Positions 13,965 to 22,846 of a stretch of 32,496 nt of DNA are shown here, piece by piece. Every line of letters starts with the position of its first letter. The first letter of the stretch is position 1. A program made the translations under genes and the position numbers. Origin of the DNA: a bacterium (GTDB lineage: Bacteria; Patescibacteriota; Minisyncoccia; UBA6257; JAGOQP01); assembly GCA_021780615.1 (NCBI GenBank), contig JAJXYJ010000002.1:1-32496 (forward strand), read 5' to 3'. A model generated the notes under the pieces. The model searched no databases, was not told the DNA's origin, and saw nothing but the letters and a program-made list of their open reading frames with translations.

Positions 13965-16900
13965 AATTCAGCTTCAGCACCTGATCACACACGATCTTTG
14001 CATCATCGTCCCGCTCGGAGAGTTTTCCCTGCACGATAACAATATTTTTTTCTTGCCATGCTTCGGTTCGTCGCTCCAATGTTTCGGCAAAAACAATAAC
14101 TTCAATGGTATCGGTGAGATCTTCCAAAGTAATAAATGCAATCTGTTTCTTATTTTTAGTGATGATTTTTTTAACCGCGTTGATGACGCCGGCAACACGT
14201 ACGGGTTTGCCTTTATATTCGCCGTTTTTGGCATGCGTGAGTGTTTTGATGGACGTCACCTTTTTTTCTTCCAATACTTTTTGGTATTTTTTGAGCGGAT
14301 GATTGGATATATAAAATCCAATCAATTCCTTTTCCCAAAAAAGTTTTTCTTCCTCGTTGGCATTGGGTGCATCCCGCAAAACCAAACGAGCCCCGCCTTC
14401 AACGGCTCCAAAGAGGCTGTGTTGCAATGAGGTGGCGTTCTTTTTCATTTGTTGGGAGAAAGCAAGAATTGCATCCAAGTTCGTAAGAAGGTGATTGCGT
14501 TCTTCTTGTAAACTATCAAAGACACCGGTTTTAATCATGCTTTCCAGGGATTTTTTATTGAGATCCTTGTGGAGTACGCGCGAAAGGACGTCTTGAAAAT
14601 GGGCAAATGGGCCGCCACGTTGTCGTTCGCGAATAATTTCGGCGACGATGGTGCCTCCTACATTTTTAATGGCAGTAAGTCCAAAACGAATGTTGGTGCC
14701 TTCCGGTTCAAAGAGTTCGTGACTTTGATTGATGTCGGGGGGGAGTGTTTGAATGCCCCAGCGTTTTGCCTCTCCGACTAAAAATGAAATACGGTCGGTA
14801 TCGCCTCGATCGGAATTAAATAAACTAGTCATCAATTCCACGGGAAAGTGAGCTTTAAGATACGCAGTCTGATAGGCAATAACCGCATAGCAGACAGCAT
14901 GTGATCGGTTAAAACCGTAACGAGCGAAGGGCGGGAATAAATCCCAAATGGCCCGCGCCGTCTTTTTATCAATGCCCTTGGCAATCATGCCATTAATCAG
15001 TTTTTCTTTTTGTTGATCAAGTAATTCTTTTATTTTTTTACCGATTGCTTTGCGCAGAGTATCTGCTTCCGAGAGTGTGAAGCCGGCAAGGTCGCGGGCA
15101 ATGCGCATCATTTGTTCTTGGTAGATGCCGATGCCATATGTTTTAGAAAGAATTGGTTCCAAAAGCGGGTGAAGGTAAGAGACTTCTTCACGACCGTGTT
15201 TACGGGCAATGTAGGAAGGAATCAGTTCCATAGGGCCAGGGCGGTACAGTGCCACCATAGCGATAATGTCTTCTAGCTCGGTTGGTTTGAGTTCTTTGAG
15301 ATATCGTCGCATACCGCTTGATTCAAATTGAAAAACGCCGGTGGTATGCCCTCCTTGCAGTGTGTGAAATGTTTTCTCGTCGTCCAAGGGAATTGCCGAG
15401 ATATCAACATCAATATCTTGAGTTGTTTTAATGAGTCTGAGGGTGTCTTCAATAATGGTCAGGTTCTTGAGCCCCAGTAAGTCCATCTTTAAAAGTCCCA
15501 GCGATTCAACGGTCTTCCCTTCGAATTGCGTGATGATGGTGTTGTCGTCCTGTGGCGCGTGTTGGAGCGGCATGTGTTCGGTGAGCGAGTTTTGAGAAAT
15601 AACAATACCGCATGCATGTACAGATGCATGGCGCACGACGCCTTCCAGATGCATCGCCGCGTCAATGAGTTTATGCGCATCAGTGCTGGTGTCGTATTCT
15701 TTTTTAAATTCGGGTATGCCATCCAATGATTGTTGTAGAGAAAAGTTAAAGGGGATCAGTTTGGCAATGTGATCACAGAATGAATATGAAAATCCCAAGG
15801 CGCGTCCGACGTCACGAATGGCTGCGCGCGATGCCATGGTTCCAAATGTGATAATGTGGGCGACGCTATCTTGGCCGTATTTTTCTTTGAGATATCCCAT
15901 CACCTCATCGCGCCGGACATCGGTAAAGTCAATGTCGATATCGGGCATTTGTATGCGATCCGGGTTTAAAAACCGTTCAAAGAGCAAATCGTACTTAATG
16001 GGATCGACATCGGTAATTTTAAGAATGTAGGAAACGATACTTCCTGCAGCCGATCCGCGTCCGGGACCAACAACAATTTTTCTGTCCTTTGCCCAGTTAA
16101 TAAAATCCTGCACGATGAGGAAGTAGTCGGCGAATCCCATTTTTTCAATAACCCCCAGTTCATAGGTGAGACGTTCGCGTACTGCCGGTCCCGCATCGGG
16201 ATACCGGTCGGTGATACGTTCTTCAATGAGTGCGTGTAAAAAAGAGGTGCTCGTTTGGCCTGTGGGAAGGGGAAATTCGGGAAGAAGCGTTGTTCCTAAA
16301 TCAATATCAACATTACATTTTTGTGCGATGGCGACGGTGTTGGTGATTGCTTCAGGATGGTCTTTGAAGAGTTCTGCCATTTCCTCTTTGCTCCGCATGG
16401 AAAAATCACCCGCGCGCAAGCTCATGCGATCATCATCGGTTATTTTATTGCCTGTCTGTACCGCCAAGAGAATATCGTGATAGAAAGAATCATCTTTGGT
16501 AAGGTAGTGGATATCTTGCGTAGCGACTAAGGGGATGTGTTCTTGATCAGCGAGCGCGATTAGGAGGGGAAGGACTATTTCCGCTTCCTTAATGTGTTCT
16601 TGTTTCCATATCTCAATATAAAAATCATCGCCAAAGCGTTCTTTGAATGCGCGCGCGACTTCATGTGCTTGTTCTTTCTGTCCGCGCAATAGTAATTTAG
16701 AAATTTCCCCACTCAAACAGCCCGATAGGACAATGAGTCCATCGCCGTGTGCAAAAAGAATTTCTTTATCAATTCGTGGTTTATAATAAAAGCCTTCTAA
16801 ATTGGCAATGGTGATAAGCTTTAAAAGATTTTTCCATCCGGTGTTATTTTTTGCCAGGAGTGTAAGGTGATGGTACTTATCGGCATTAACAGGGGTGCGA

Positions 16901-17133
16901 TCGAGTCTGCTTTTTGGTGCGACGTATGCCTCAACGCCTAAAATTGGTTTGACGCCTATCTTTTTGGCTTTCTTATAAAATTCAATGGAACCGTACAAAT
17001 TGCCATGATCGGTGAGCGCCACCGCGTTCATATCCAACTCTTTTACGCGCTCCACAAAATCATCAATTTTTGCCAACCCATCCAATAACGAATAGTGACT
17101 GTGATTATGCAGATGGACAAAATCAGTAGGCAT
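13963..17133 (-). CDS. dnaE: DNA polymerase III alpha subunit
   Basis: The 1056-aa product is the replicative polymerase. The N-terminal PHP domain starts HLHNHSHYSLLDG (His9, His11) and keeps TDHGN (Asp42, His43), GVEAY (Glu68) and ATQDIHY (Asp207, His209). The metal site therefore looks intact, as in polymerases that proofread with PHP. The palm has GPGRGSAAGS (357-366) and PDIDIDF with catalytic Asp398, Asp400 and Asp402. The C-terminal OB fold (about 950-1030) includes VRVAGVINAVKK. It is somewhat shorter than E. coli DnaE (1160 aa) and shows no intein. The minus-strand promoter TTTGCA-17-TATAAT (17172-17144) lies just 10 bases before the ATG and overlaps the divergent rnhB promoter. Confidence 0.97.
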   Translation of the reverse strand: MPTDFVHLHNHSHYSLLDGLAKIDDFVERVKELDMNAVALTDHGNLYGSIEFYKKAKKIGVKPILGVEAYVAPKSRLDRTPVNADKYHHLTLLAKNNTGWKNLLKLITIANLEGFYYKPRIDKEILFAHGDGLIVLSGCLSGEISKLLLRGQKEQAHEVARAFKERFGDDFYIEIWKQEHIKEAEIVLPLLIALADQEHIPLVATQDIHYLTKDDSFYHDILLAVQTGNKITDDDRMSLRAGDFSMRSKEEMAELFKDHPEAITNTVAIAQKCNVDIDLGTTLLPEFPLPTGQTSTSFLHALIEERITDRYPDAGPAVRERLTYELGVIEKMGFADYFLIVQDFINWAKDRKIVVGPGRGSAAGSIVSYILKITDVDPIKYDLLFERFLNPDRIQMPDIDIDFTDVRRDEVMGYLKEKYGQDSVAHIITFGTMASRAAIRDVGRALGFSYSFCDHIAKLIPFNFSLQQSLDGIPEFKKEYDTSTDAHKLIDAAMHLEGVVRHASVHACGIVISQNSLTEHMPLQHAPQDDNTIITQFEGKTVESLGLLKMDLLGLKNLTIIEDTLRLIKTTQDIDVDISAIPLDDEKTFHTLQGGHTTGVFQFESSGMRRYLKELKPTELEDIIAMVALYRPGPMELIPSYIARKHGREEVSYLHPLLEPILSKTYGIGIYQEQMMRIARDLAGFTLSEADTLRKAIGKKIKELLDQQKEKLINGMIAKGIDKKTARAIWDLFPPFARYGFNRSHAVCYAVIAYQTAYLKAHFPVELMTSLFNSDRGDTDRISFLVGEAKRWGIQTLPPDINQSHELFEPEGTNIRFGLTAIKNVGGTIVAEIIRERQRGGPFAHFQDVLSRVLHKDLNKKSLESMIKTGVFDSLQEERNHLLTNLDAILAFSQQMKKNATSLQHSLFGAVEGGARLVLRDAPNANEEEKLFWEKELIGFYISNHPLKKYQKVLEEKKVTSIKTLTHAKNGEYKGKPVRVAGVINAVKKIITKNKKQIAFITLEDLTDTIEVIVFAETLERRTEAWQEKNIVIVQGKLSERDDDAKIVCDQVLKLN

Positions 17134-17143
17134 AGGTACCCCT

Positions 17144-17172
17144 ATTATAGTGATAGTGGCGCATATTGCAAA
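17144..17172 (-). promoter_or_regulatory. dnaE promoter, nearly leaderless
   Basis: On the minus strand, TTTGCA (17172-17167), 17 bases, TATAAT (17149-17144). The ATG is 10 bases beyond the -10, so the leader would be about three bases. Confidence 0.6.
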
Positions 17173-17195
17173 ATGGTCGTCTACGGGCGTACGAT
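17166..17195 (+). promoter_or_regulatory. Possible rnhB promoter overlapping the dnaE promoter
   Basis: TTGCAA (17166-17171), 18 bases, TACGAT (17190-17195). The ATG at 17202 follows after six bases. The match is moderate. Confidence 0.35.
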
Positions 17196-17201
17196 AGAGT
17201 C

Positions 17202-17879
17202 ATGCAAAACGTCGGGGGGAAAAATAAAAAAACATACGCTCGTGATGCGCAACACTATTGTATCGGTATTGATGAGGCGGGGAGGGGACCTTTGGCAGGG
17301 AGTGTCTATGCGGGAGCGGTGATGTTGCCGGCATCATATCGCGCGTTGTTTAAAAAGACGAATGCCCCAAAAAAACTGGCTGATTCTAAAAAACTTTCGC
17401 CATCCCAGCGGGAAGCATGGTTTGCGTGGATGAAAAAAAATGGCATTGCGTATGGACATGGGGCGGTATCCTCGTCGCGCATTGATCGTATGAACATTGC
17501 ACGGGCATCTGATATGGCGGCGCAACGGGCATTTGAACAGTTGCGCTCACGGCGCGTTATCACTGCCGCGCAGGTTGTTGCCGATGGGGGGCTTTCGGTA
17601 CGCGTGTCAGAGGGATTTTCATTCAAACACTTTCCCAAAGCCGATGAGCGAGTCGTCGCCGTGTCACTAGCCTCCATTGTTGCCAAGGTACTTCGTGATC
17701 GGTATATGCGTCGTATGCATAGCATGTATCCAGATTATGGATTTGATATTCATAAGGGGTATGGCACGCGTATGCATTATATTGCTCTCCGTCGTTATGG
17801 TCCCTCTTTAATACATCGGTTGACTTTTCTTGGTTCGTTGCGTACAATGGAACAGAAAGAAAGAGGTAGTAATCGGTAA
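17202..17879 (+). CDS. rnhB: Ribonuclease HII
   Basis: The 225-aa product removes RNA from RNA-DNA hybrids, including single misincorporated ribonucleotides and Okazaki primers. It shows GIDEAGRGPLAG (catalytic Asp-Glu), the KLADSKKLSPSQRE segment, VVADGG with the third Asp, and FPKADERVVAVSLASIVAKVLRD with the fourth. HKGYGT closes the site. I chose the ATG at 17202; a longer frame from a TTG at 17166 adds 12 residues but would overlap the predicted -35. Divergent from dnaE, with which it shares replication roles. The C-terminus ends in a charged tail just before an inverted repeat. Confidence 0.95.
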   Translation: MQNVGGKNKKTYARDAQHYCIGIDEAGRGPLAGSVYAGAVMLPASYRALFKKTNAPKKLADSKKLSPSQREAWFAWMKKNGIAYGHGAVSSSRIDRMNIARASDMAAQRAFEQLRSRRVITAAQVVADGGLSVRVSEGFSFKHFPKADERVVAVSLASIVAKVLRDRYMRRMHSMYPDYGFDIHKGYGTRMHYIALRRYGPSLIHRLTFLGSLRTMEQKERGSNR

Positions 17880-17928
17880 TCAGTTACCGATTGTTTATTA
17901 CCAATTACCAATTACCAGTTACTAACAC
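17868..17928. repeat. Inverted repeat, GGTAATCGGTAATC-type family
   Basis: AGTAATCGGTAATCAGTTACC on the left is answered by ATTACCAATTACCAATTACC and AGTTACTAAC on the right. The same words form the outer arms at 13690-13964. It overlaps the last codons of rnhB. Confidence 0.6.
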
Positions 17929-17934
17929 ACTACT

Positions 17935-18120
17935 ATGGGAGGCGTACCAATGCGGCATCACACCAGTTCCAAAGTCGGACGGCGCCGCTCACATCATGCG
18001 TTAAAACCAGTTCAACATATTGCTCCATGTCCTGAGTGCAAACATCCTATTATGTCGCATCGCGCATGTCCGCACTGTGGTTACTACCGGGGACGGCATG
18101 TAAAGACGGTTAAAAAATAG
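17935..18120 (+). CDS. rpmF: 50S ribosomal protein L32
   Basis: The 61-aa product has the basic N-terminus [20 protein letters not shown] and two zinc-ribbon pairs, CPEC and CPHC, ending CGYYRGRHV. This is the standard L32 plan. The first ATG is preferred because GGVP-type residues precede the basic stretch in relatives. It stands alone between rnhB and nusB. Confidence 0.93.
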   Translation: MGGVPMRHHTSSKVGRRRSHHALKPVQHIAPCPECKHPIMSHRACPHCGYYRGRHVKTVKK

Positions 18121-18130
18121 AAAGTTTTTA

Positions 18131-18166
18131 GTGCAGTACGACATATGTTTGTGCTGCATTTTTTCT
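18131..18166 (+). terminator. rpmF terminator
   Basis: GTGCAG...CTGCAT stem with inner AC/GT pairs, followed by TTTTTT. Confidence 0.65.
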
Positions 18167-18231
18167 ATAATAATTTCTGACATCCAAGCACCGTGCACTA
18201 TGGGCAATGAAAACGAAGATTGACATAAGAA

Positions 18232-18260
18232 TTTTACAATAGCTTGAAACGGTATATACT
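18232..18260 (+). promoter_or_regulatory. Promoter of nusB-rnc-smc
   Basis: TTTTAC (18232-18237), 17 bases, TATACT (18255-18260). The leader would be about 15 nt with no Shine-Dalgarno. A TTGACA slightly upstream (18220-18225) is too far from the -10. Confidence 0.55.
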
Positions 18261-18281
18261 ACGCACACCTATTACATTTAT

Positions 18282-18794
18282 ATGGCAACTCGTCACCTTG
18301 CACGTTCCATCGTTCTCCAGTCGCTCTATGAGTGGGATTTTTCCCACAAAGAAGGGGATCTTATAAAAATTGTTCAACGGAACCTTGATGAATTTGGGCC
18401 GGGTATTAACGAGCCTGAATTTGTGTGGAAAATTGTACAAGGAGTCATTGAACATCTTGCTGATATTGATACCATTATTTCAACGTCAGCGGTTGAATGG
18501 CCTTTTGATCAAATTACCATCATTGATCGGAATGTTCTGCGTATTGGCGTATACGAACTAGTCTATGCGGATCACAACGAGGTGCCTTACAAAGTTGCCA
18601 TTAACGAGGCGATTGAGTTGGCAAAAAATTATGGTGGCATTAACTCAGGAAAATTTATTAATGGTGTGTTAGGAACGGTATATAAACAATTGGAGCAGGT
18701 CTCACAAGAAGGAGGTGATAGTGCTTCGGCGGTTATACCAGAAACATCTGATCAGGCACCGTCCACTGCCCCTCACCACATACCAGAGGTATAG
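18282..18794 (+). CDS. nusB: Transcription antitermination factor NusB
   Basis: The 170-aa all-helical product has the NusB RNA-binding start [17 protein letters not shown] and the C-terminal signature [16 protein letters not shown] with FINGVLG (about 106-133). NusB binds boxA RNA with S10 during rRNA antitermination. A Ser/Pro/Ala-rich tail of about 30 residues follows the fold. It leads a probable operon with rnc 11 bases downstream, then smc. Confidence 0.94.
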   Translation: MATRHLARSIVLQSLYEWDFSHKEGDLIKIVQRNLDEFGPGINEPEFVWKIVQGVIEHLADIDTIISTSAVEWPFDQITIIDRNVLRIGVYELVYADHNEVPYKVAINEAIELAKNYGGINSGKFINGVLGTVYKQLEQVSQEGGDSASAVIPETSDQAPSTAPHHIPEV

Positions 18795-18805
18795 CTTTTA
18801 GACAT

Positions 18806-19495
18806 ATGCACGACACTTCAGGGATTGAACAAACTATTGGCGTATCGTTTCACCGGAAAGATATACTCATTGAAGCGTTAACGCACCGATCGTATCTTAA
18901 CGAAAATCCATCGTGGGAATTGCCGCACAACGAACGACTCGAATTTTTAGGGGACGCGGTATTGGAGTTGGTGGTTACGGAAAATTTATACGCAACATAT
19001 CCGTTATTGGATGAGGGAAAGTTAACAAATGTGCGAGCGGCGTTGGTTAATTATGTGTCACTGTCCAAGGTGGCGCGTGCCATTAAGTTGGAAGATGCGC
19101 TTTTAATGTCCCGAGGAGAAGCTAAAGATACAGGGCGCGCGCGGGATGTTATTTTGGCCAATGCGTGTGAAGCATTGCTTGGGGCGCTTTATTTGGATCA
19201 CGGATACGAGGCCGCGGCAACGTTTATTAAAAAACATATTTTAATACTTGCCGACGATATTGTGGTCAATCAATCATTTAAGGATGCAAAAAGTTATTTT
19301 CAGGAACTGGCACAAGAGAAACATAAAGTAACGCCAACATATAAAGTGCTGGAAGCAACGGGTCCCGATCATAATAAAACATTTGTGGTGGGTGTTTTCT
19401 TAAAGGACAAAAAAATAGCCGAAGGGAAGGGGTATTCAAAACAGGAGGCGGAAACAGAAGCCGCAAAGAATGGCCTGCAGGCAATGGGCGAGTAG
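18806..19495 (+). CDS. rnc: Ribonuclease III
   Basis: The 229-aa product cuts double-stranded RNA, including rRNA precursors. The catalytic domain carries NERLEFLGDAVLELV (42-56; Glu46 and Asp50 bind Mg) and the second acidic cluster ANACEALLGALYLDHG (about 117-132). The C-terminal double-stranded-RNA-binding domain (about 156-227) ends SKQEAETEAAKNGLQ. Length and order are normal. It follows nusB closely and precedes smc, the common rnc-smc pairing. The long inverted repeats between many genes here could be substrates once transcribed; that is inference. Confidence 0.96.
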   Translation: MHDTSGIEQTIGVSFHRKDILIEALTHRSYLNENPSWELPHNERLEFLGDAVLELVVTENLYATYPLLDEGKLTNVRAALVNYVSLSKVARAIKLEDALLMSRGEAKDTGRARDVILANACEALLGALYLDHGYEAAATFIKKHILILADDIVVNQSFKDAKSYFQELAQEKHKVTPTYKVLEATGPDHNKTFVVGVFLKDKKIAEGKGYSKQEAETEAAKNGLQAMGE

Positions 19496-19510
19496 GTATT
19501 ATTTTTTGGT

Positions 19511-21715
19511 ATGTTTTTAAAAAGACTTGAAATAAATGGATTTAAGTCATTTGCTCAAAAGACAGTCTTTGAGTTTTCTTCGGGTATTGTGGGCATTGTC
19601 GGTCCCAACGGATCGGGAAAATCAAATGTCATTGATGCTATCCGCTGGCTATTGGGGGAGCGTGAGGCAAAAAATTTGCGGGGAGGAAAAATAGAGGATC
19701 TTATTTTTGCCGGCACCGCAAAAAAACCGCGCATGTCCATGGCGCAGGTGAGTTTGGTATTTGATAACACCTCAGGACAACTCCCTGTTGATTTTAAAGA
19801 GGTGGTTATTACTCGCAAAATAAGCCGTAACGGCGACTCTGAATATTACATCAACGATGTGCCAGTGCGCCTCAAAGACATTATTGATTTCTTTTCAAAG
19901 ATAAAATTGGGAACCAAAGGACTCACCATTATCGGTCAGGGGGCGGGAGATATTTTTGTGCGGGCGACGCCTCAGGAACGCATGATGATGGTGCAGGAGA
20001 TTTTGGGTTTGCGGGAATATCAGATAAAAAAAGCCGATGCCGCGCGCAAATTAAAACATACCACCAATAATTTAGAAAAGGTGCAGGCAATGGTACAGGA
20101 AGTGGCGCCGAGGTTGCGGATGTTAAAACGTCAAACAGCAAAATGGGAAAAGCGCTTTGAAGTGGAACAGCAACTCCGTGATTTAGAAAGTGATTTCTTT
20201 ACGTACAAAATAAAATTACTCCGTGACCGAGGCCATCAACTCACCGAACCAATGGGGGCCTTAGAAGAACACATAGCCGCCCTGCAGGTGGAAGAACAGA
20301 GTTTTGAAAAGGAGTTGGCTATATTGGAATCCGGATCGCTCTCGTCACAAAAACTTCAGGATATACAAAATCGTAAACGTGAACTGTTTGCAAAAAAATC
20401 AGATTTTGAGCGAAAACTTTTTCGTGCTGAGGCGGCACTGGAACGGGTGCAGGCAGTCAGTGAGAAACACAGCGTTGATGCCGCCACGGCACAGCGTGCG
20501 TTAACCGATGTGAGAAAAGATCTTGAGGCGATGCTTGACATACAAGAGGTCCATTCCCTCAAAGAGCGGATTACCGCTGTCCTAGCGATGGTGCACGAAG
20601 TGCTCACGGGAAATATGTCAAAAGAATCAACTCCTCCCAAGACCGATGAGATGGAAAAAGAGAGGGCTCAAACTCAAAAATACATTGCACAAGCCGACGC
20701 CGCCATTCGAGAATTAGAACAAGCAGAACGGGATCTCTCGTCAGGAGTGGAATCATTCAATACACGTTTTAAATCGGTATTTGGACAGTTGGAACAGGTG
20801 CGGACGCAGATACACCATATGCGCGATCAACAAAACACCATTCGTTTTGAAACGGAAAAAAATGAGTACAAGCTCGAAGAGTTAAAAAACTACATTGTTT
20901 CTTTGGGGGGAGTGGCAGAAACATTTTTTACTCGTGCCGCCGACCCCGCATTTCACGCTTCTTTTTCTCCTCAGGAACTTGAGGATCGTGAACGACAGAT
21001 ACTTCGTTTGCGTGGTGAATTGGCGGCTATCGGAGATATTGACGAAGCGCTTCTTAAAGAAACCACCGAAGTTGAAGCTCATTATACCTATCTCACCCGT
21101 GAATCCCAAGATCTTGAAACGGCATCAAAAGATTTAGCACGTCTCATGAGTGAACTTCACGAAAAAATAACGGGACAATTTCAAGATTCGTTTAAGCAGG
21201 TAAATGAAGAATTTAACACCTTCTTTCGACTTATGTTTGGAGGTGGGGCGGCAAAGATGAAAATCATATCACGCGAAAAACAGCCAACGGTACTGGAGGG
21301 CGAACTTGAAGAGGTTGCTTCGCCGGTCAGTGGTGGCGACGATGCATCGCAGATGCAGGGGATTGATGTGGACGTATCTATTCCGCAGAAAAAAATTACC
21401 AGCTTAGAAATGCTTTCGGGAGGAGAAAAAAGTTTGGTGTCTATTGCGGTGCTCTTTGCACTTATCGCGGTAAGTCCGCCACCGTTTCTGGTTCTTGATG
21501 AAGTAGACTCGGCATTGGACGAAAAAAACTCAAAGCGGTTTTCGGATCTCATTAAAAATTTTGCGCACCATACGCAATTTATCGTGGTGACTCATAACCG
21601 CGTGGCAATGGAAGCGGCTGAAGTGCTCTACGGCGTGACTATGGATGAAGGCGGGGGCTCAAAGGTGCTTTCATTAAAACTTGAGGATAAGTTGGCGCAA
21701 GAAGTGGCACGATAA
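19511..21715 (+). CDS. smc: SMC-family ATPase without a hinge domain
   Basis: The 734-aa product has the SMC N-terminal half-ATPase: Walker A GPNGSGKS (31-38), the Q-loop region and LGTKGLTIIGQGAGD. A coiled coil fills about 165-560. The C-terminal half has LSGGEKS (from 635), Walker B LVLDEVDSALDEKN (from about 658) and the His-switch VVTHN. Typical bacterial SMC is near 1180 aa with a roughly 150-residue hinge in the middle of the coil. Here only a short Pro-containing break (about 358-372, MSKESTPPKTDEM) separates the two coil strands, and no Gly-rich hinge is seen. The frame is continuous, so this is a compact design and not a visible frameshift. scpA and scpB are not in the window. It follows rnc. 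Confidence 0.9.
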   Translation: MFLKRLEINGFKSFAQKTVFEFSSGIVGIVGPNGSGKSNVIDAIRWLLGEREAKNLRGGKIEDLIFAGTAKKPRMSMAQVSLVFDNTSGQLPVDFKEVVITRKISRNGDSEYYINDVPVRLKDIIDFFSKIKLGTKGLTIIGQGAGDIFVRATPQERMMMVQEILGLREYQIKKADAARKLKHTTNNLEKVQAMVQEVAPRLRMLKRQTAKWEKRFEVEQQLRDLESDFFTYKIKLLRDRGHQLTEPMGALEEHIAALQVEEQSFEKELAILESGSLSSQKLQDIQNRKRELFAKKSDFERKLFRAEAALERVQAVSEKHSVDAATAQRALTDVRKDLEAMLDIQEVHSLKERITAVLAMVHEVLTGNMSKESTPPKTDEMEKERAQTQKYIAQADAAIRELEQAERDLSSGVESFNTRFKSVFGQLEQVRTQIHHMRDQQNTIRFETEKNEYKLEELKNYIVSLGGVAETFFTRAADPAFHASFSPQELEDRERQILRLRGELAAIGDIDEALLKETTEVEAHYTYLTRESQDLETASKDLARLMSELHEKITGQFQDSFKQVNEEFNTFFRLMFGGGAAKMKIISREKQPTVLEGELEEVASPVSGGDDASQMQGIDVDVSIPQKKITSLEMLSGGEKSLVSIAVLFALIAVSPPPFLVLDEVDSALDEKNSKRFSDLIKNFAHHTQFIVVTHNRVAMEAAEVLYGVTMDEGGGSKVLSLKLEDKLAQEVAR

Positions 21716-21716
21716 G

Positions 21717-21808
21717 AATATGGAATTGGTAGTATGGAGTATGGAAGAAAACATGGTGAATATTTTTCTTCCTTCATACTTGCTCCTTATCCCATAATAC
21801 TATTCCTT
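21717..21808. repeat. Imperfect inverted repeat, GTATGGAGTATGGAA-type family
   Basis: The left arm has GGAATTGGTAGTATGG and GGAGTATGGAAGAAAA. The right arm has TTTTTCTTCCTTCATACT, CTCCTTATCCC and AATACTATTCC. It belongs with the repeat at 6985-7082 and may terminate the nusB-rnc-smc transcript. Confidence 0.65.
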
Positions 21809-21810
21809 CA

Positions 21811-21839
21811 TTGACTTTCCCCCTTATTTTCTATACACT
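21811..21839 (+). promoter_or_regulatory. rpsP promoter
   Basis: TTGACT (21811-21816), 17 bases, TACACT (21834-21839), 30 bases before the rpsP ATG. Confidence 0.7.
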
Positions 21840-21869
21840 AGCATCCATTGAAGTAACGAATTATTTATT

Positions 21870-22250
21870 ATGTTAGCAATCAAACTCCGTCCCATTGGCA
21901 AGAAAAAGCAGATCTCATACCGCGTGGTGGTAGGGGAAAAACGGTCAAAATTAGTCGGTAAATTTACCGAAGATATTGGCTGGTACAATCCGCATACAAA
22001 CAAATTTTCATTAAACAATGACCGGGTAAAGTATTGGATCGCCTCAGGCGCGCTTCCAACGCCGTCTGTGCATAATATCCTCATTACCGCAAAACTCATT
22101 GAAGGAACAAAAATTCCTTTGCATGGAAAATCAAAACAACCTCAGCCCGAAGCCGCTCCTGTTGCACCAACAGCCGCCGCAGCGCAACCAGAACCTCAGG
22201 CATCACCAGAGCCAGAGCCGCAAGAAGCGCCAAGCGAGGTGACAGAATAG
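21870..22250 (+). CDS. rpsP: 30S ribosomal protein S16
   Basis: The 126-aa product begins MLAIKLRPIGKKKQISYRVV and has the DIGWYNPHTNKF and RVKYWIASGALPTPSVHNIL segments of S16. The folded part ends near residue 84. A Pro/Ala/Glu-rich tail of about 40 residues follows, of low complexity and unlikely to fold; it makes this protein longer than the usual 80-90 aa. It is the first gene of a pair with khpA, a common arrangement upstream of trmD. Confidence 0.95.
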   Translation: MLAIKLRPIGKKKQISYRVVVGEKRSKLVGKFTEDIGWYNPHTNKFSLNNDRVKYWIASGALPTPSVHNILITAKLIEGTKIPLHGKSKQPQPEAAPVAPTAAAAQPEPQASPEPEPQEAPSEVTE

Positions 22251-22267
22251 TAAGAAAAAGATATACT
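22239..22267 (+). promoter_or_regulatory. Possible internal promoter for khpA
   Basis: GTGACA (22239-22244) within the rpsP 3' end, 17 bases, TATACT (22262-22267). Confidence 0.45.
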
Positions 22268-22318
22268 ACGTAAGCTAAAATATAAAGGTCGTTCGAGCAA
22301 GAAATCACGAATGTACGT

Positions 22319-22672
22319 ATGGAACAATTCAAAGATCAGATGTTTCTCGAATTCCTCGTGAAGTCCATTGTTGATAATCCGCAGGACGTTGTTGTTGAGC
22401 GGACAATCGATGAGATGGGCGTGTTATTGACGTTGAAGGTGCACCGTGCCGACATGGGACAAATTGTCGGTCGCCAAGGATCAACCGCAAAGGCAATTAG
22501 ATCATTGTTGCGTATTGTGGGTATGAAGAACAATGCGCGCGTGAATCTTAAAATTCTTGAGCCGGAAGGAGGGTCCATGCCTCGCCGAGAGCACAATGAG
22601 CACGAAGAGGAACAAGGGCAACAGCCTGTTTCAGATGTCGACCAAGCGGTCGCCGATCTTCAGAATCTCTAA
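22319..22672 (+). CDS. khpA: KH-domain RNA-binding protein, KhpA/YlqC type
   Basis: The 117-aa product is mostly one KH fold: LVKSIVDNPQDVVVE, then MGQIVGRQGSTAKAIRSLL carrying the GxxG RNA-binding loop (GRQG, about 59-62), then NARVNLKIL. This matches the small KhpA family, which binds RNA with KhpB in other bacteria and lies between rpsP and trmD, exactly as here. The last 30 residues are acidic and Gln-rich. No Shine-Dalgarno is clear. Confidence 0.9.
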   Translation: MEQFKDQMFLEFLVKSIVDNPQDVVVERTIDEMGVLLTLKVHRADMGQIVGRQGSTAKAIRSLLRIVGMKNNARVNLKILEPEGGSMPRREHNEHEEEQGQQPVSDVDQAVADLQNL

Positions 22673-22699
22673 GGTAGAACAGTCTTTTTTTAAAATAAT

Positions 22700-22730
22700 A
22701 ACCCCGCTCCTTTCCAAAGGGGCGGGGTTT
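22700..22730 (+). terminator. rpsP-khpA terminator
   Basis: AACCCCGC / GGCGGGGTT outer stem with inner CCTTT/AAAGG. The T-run is short. Confidence 0.75.
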
Positions 22731-22749
22731 GTGGTTTAATGAGGGGGAA

Positions 22750-22840
22750 TGAATTTTATAATTTTTAATTTTTGAATTTTTAAATAATGTTTTAGTTTCT
22801 CCTGCCTGCCGGCAAGCAGGAATGTTTAAAAATTAGCCAT
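22750..22840. repeat. AT-rich repeat with a CCTGCCTGCCGGCAAGCAGG palindrome
   Basis: TTTTATAATTTTTAATTTTT-like words are partly answered by TTTAAAAATTA, with the GC-rich near-palindrome CTGCCTGCCGGCAAGCAG (about 22803-22820) in the loop. Related AT words and a related GC palindrome occur at 13734-13930. Confidence 0.5.
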
Positions 22841-22846
22841 AATCCC

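Noticed and set aside
13948-14430. A 160-codon plus-strand frame
   Set aside because: It is antisense to the 3' end of dnaE and Phe-rich.
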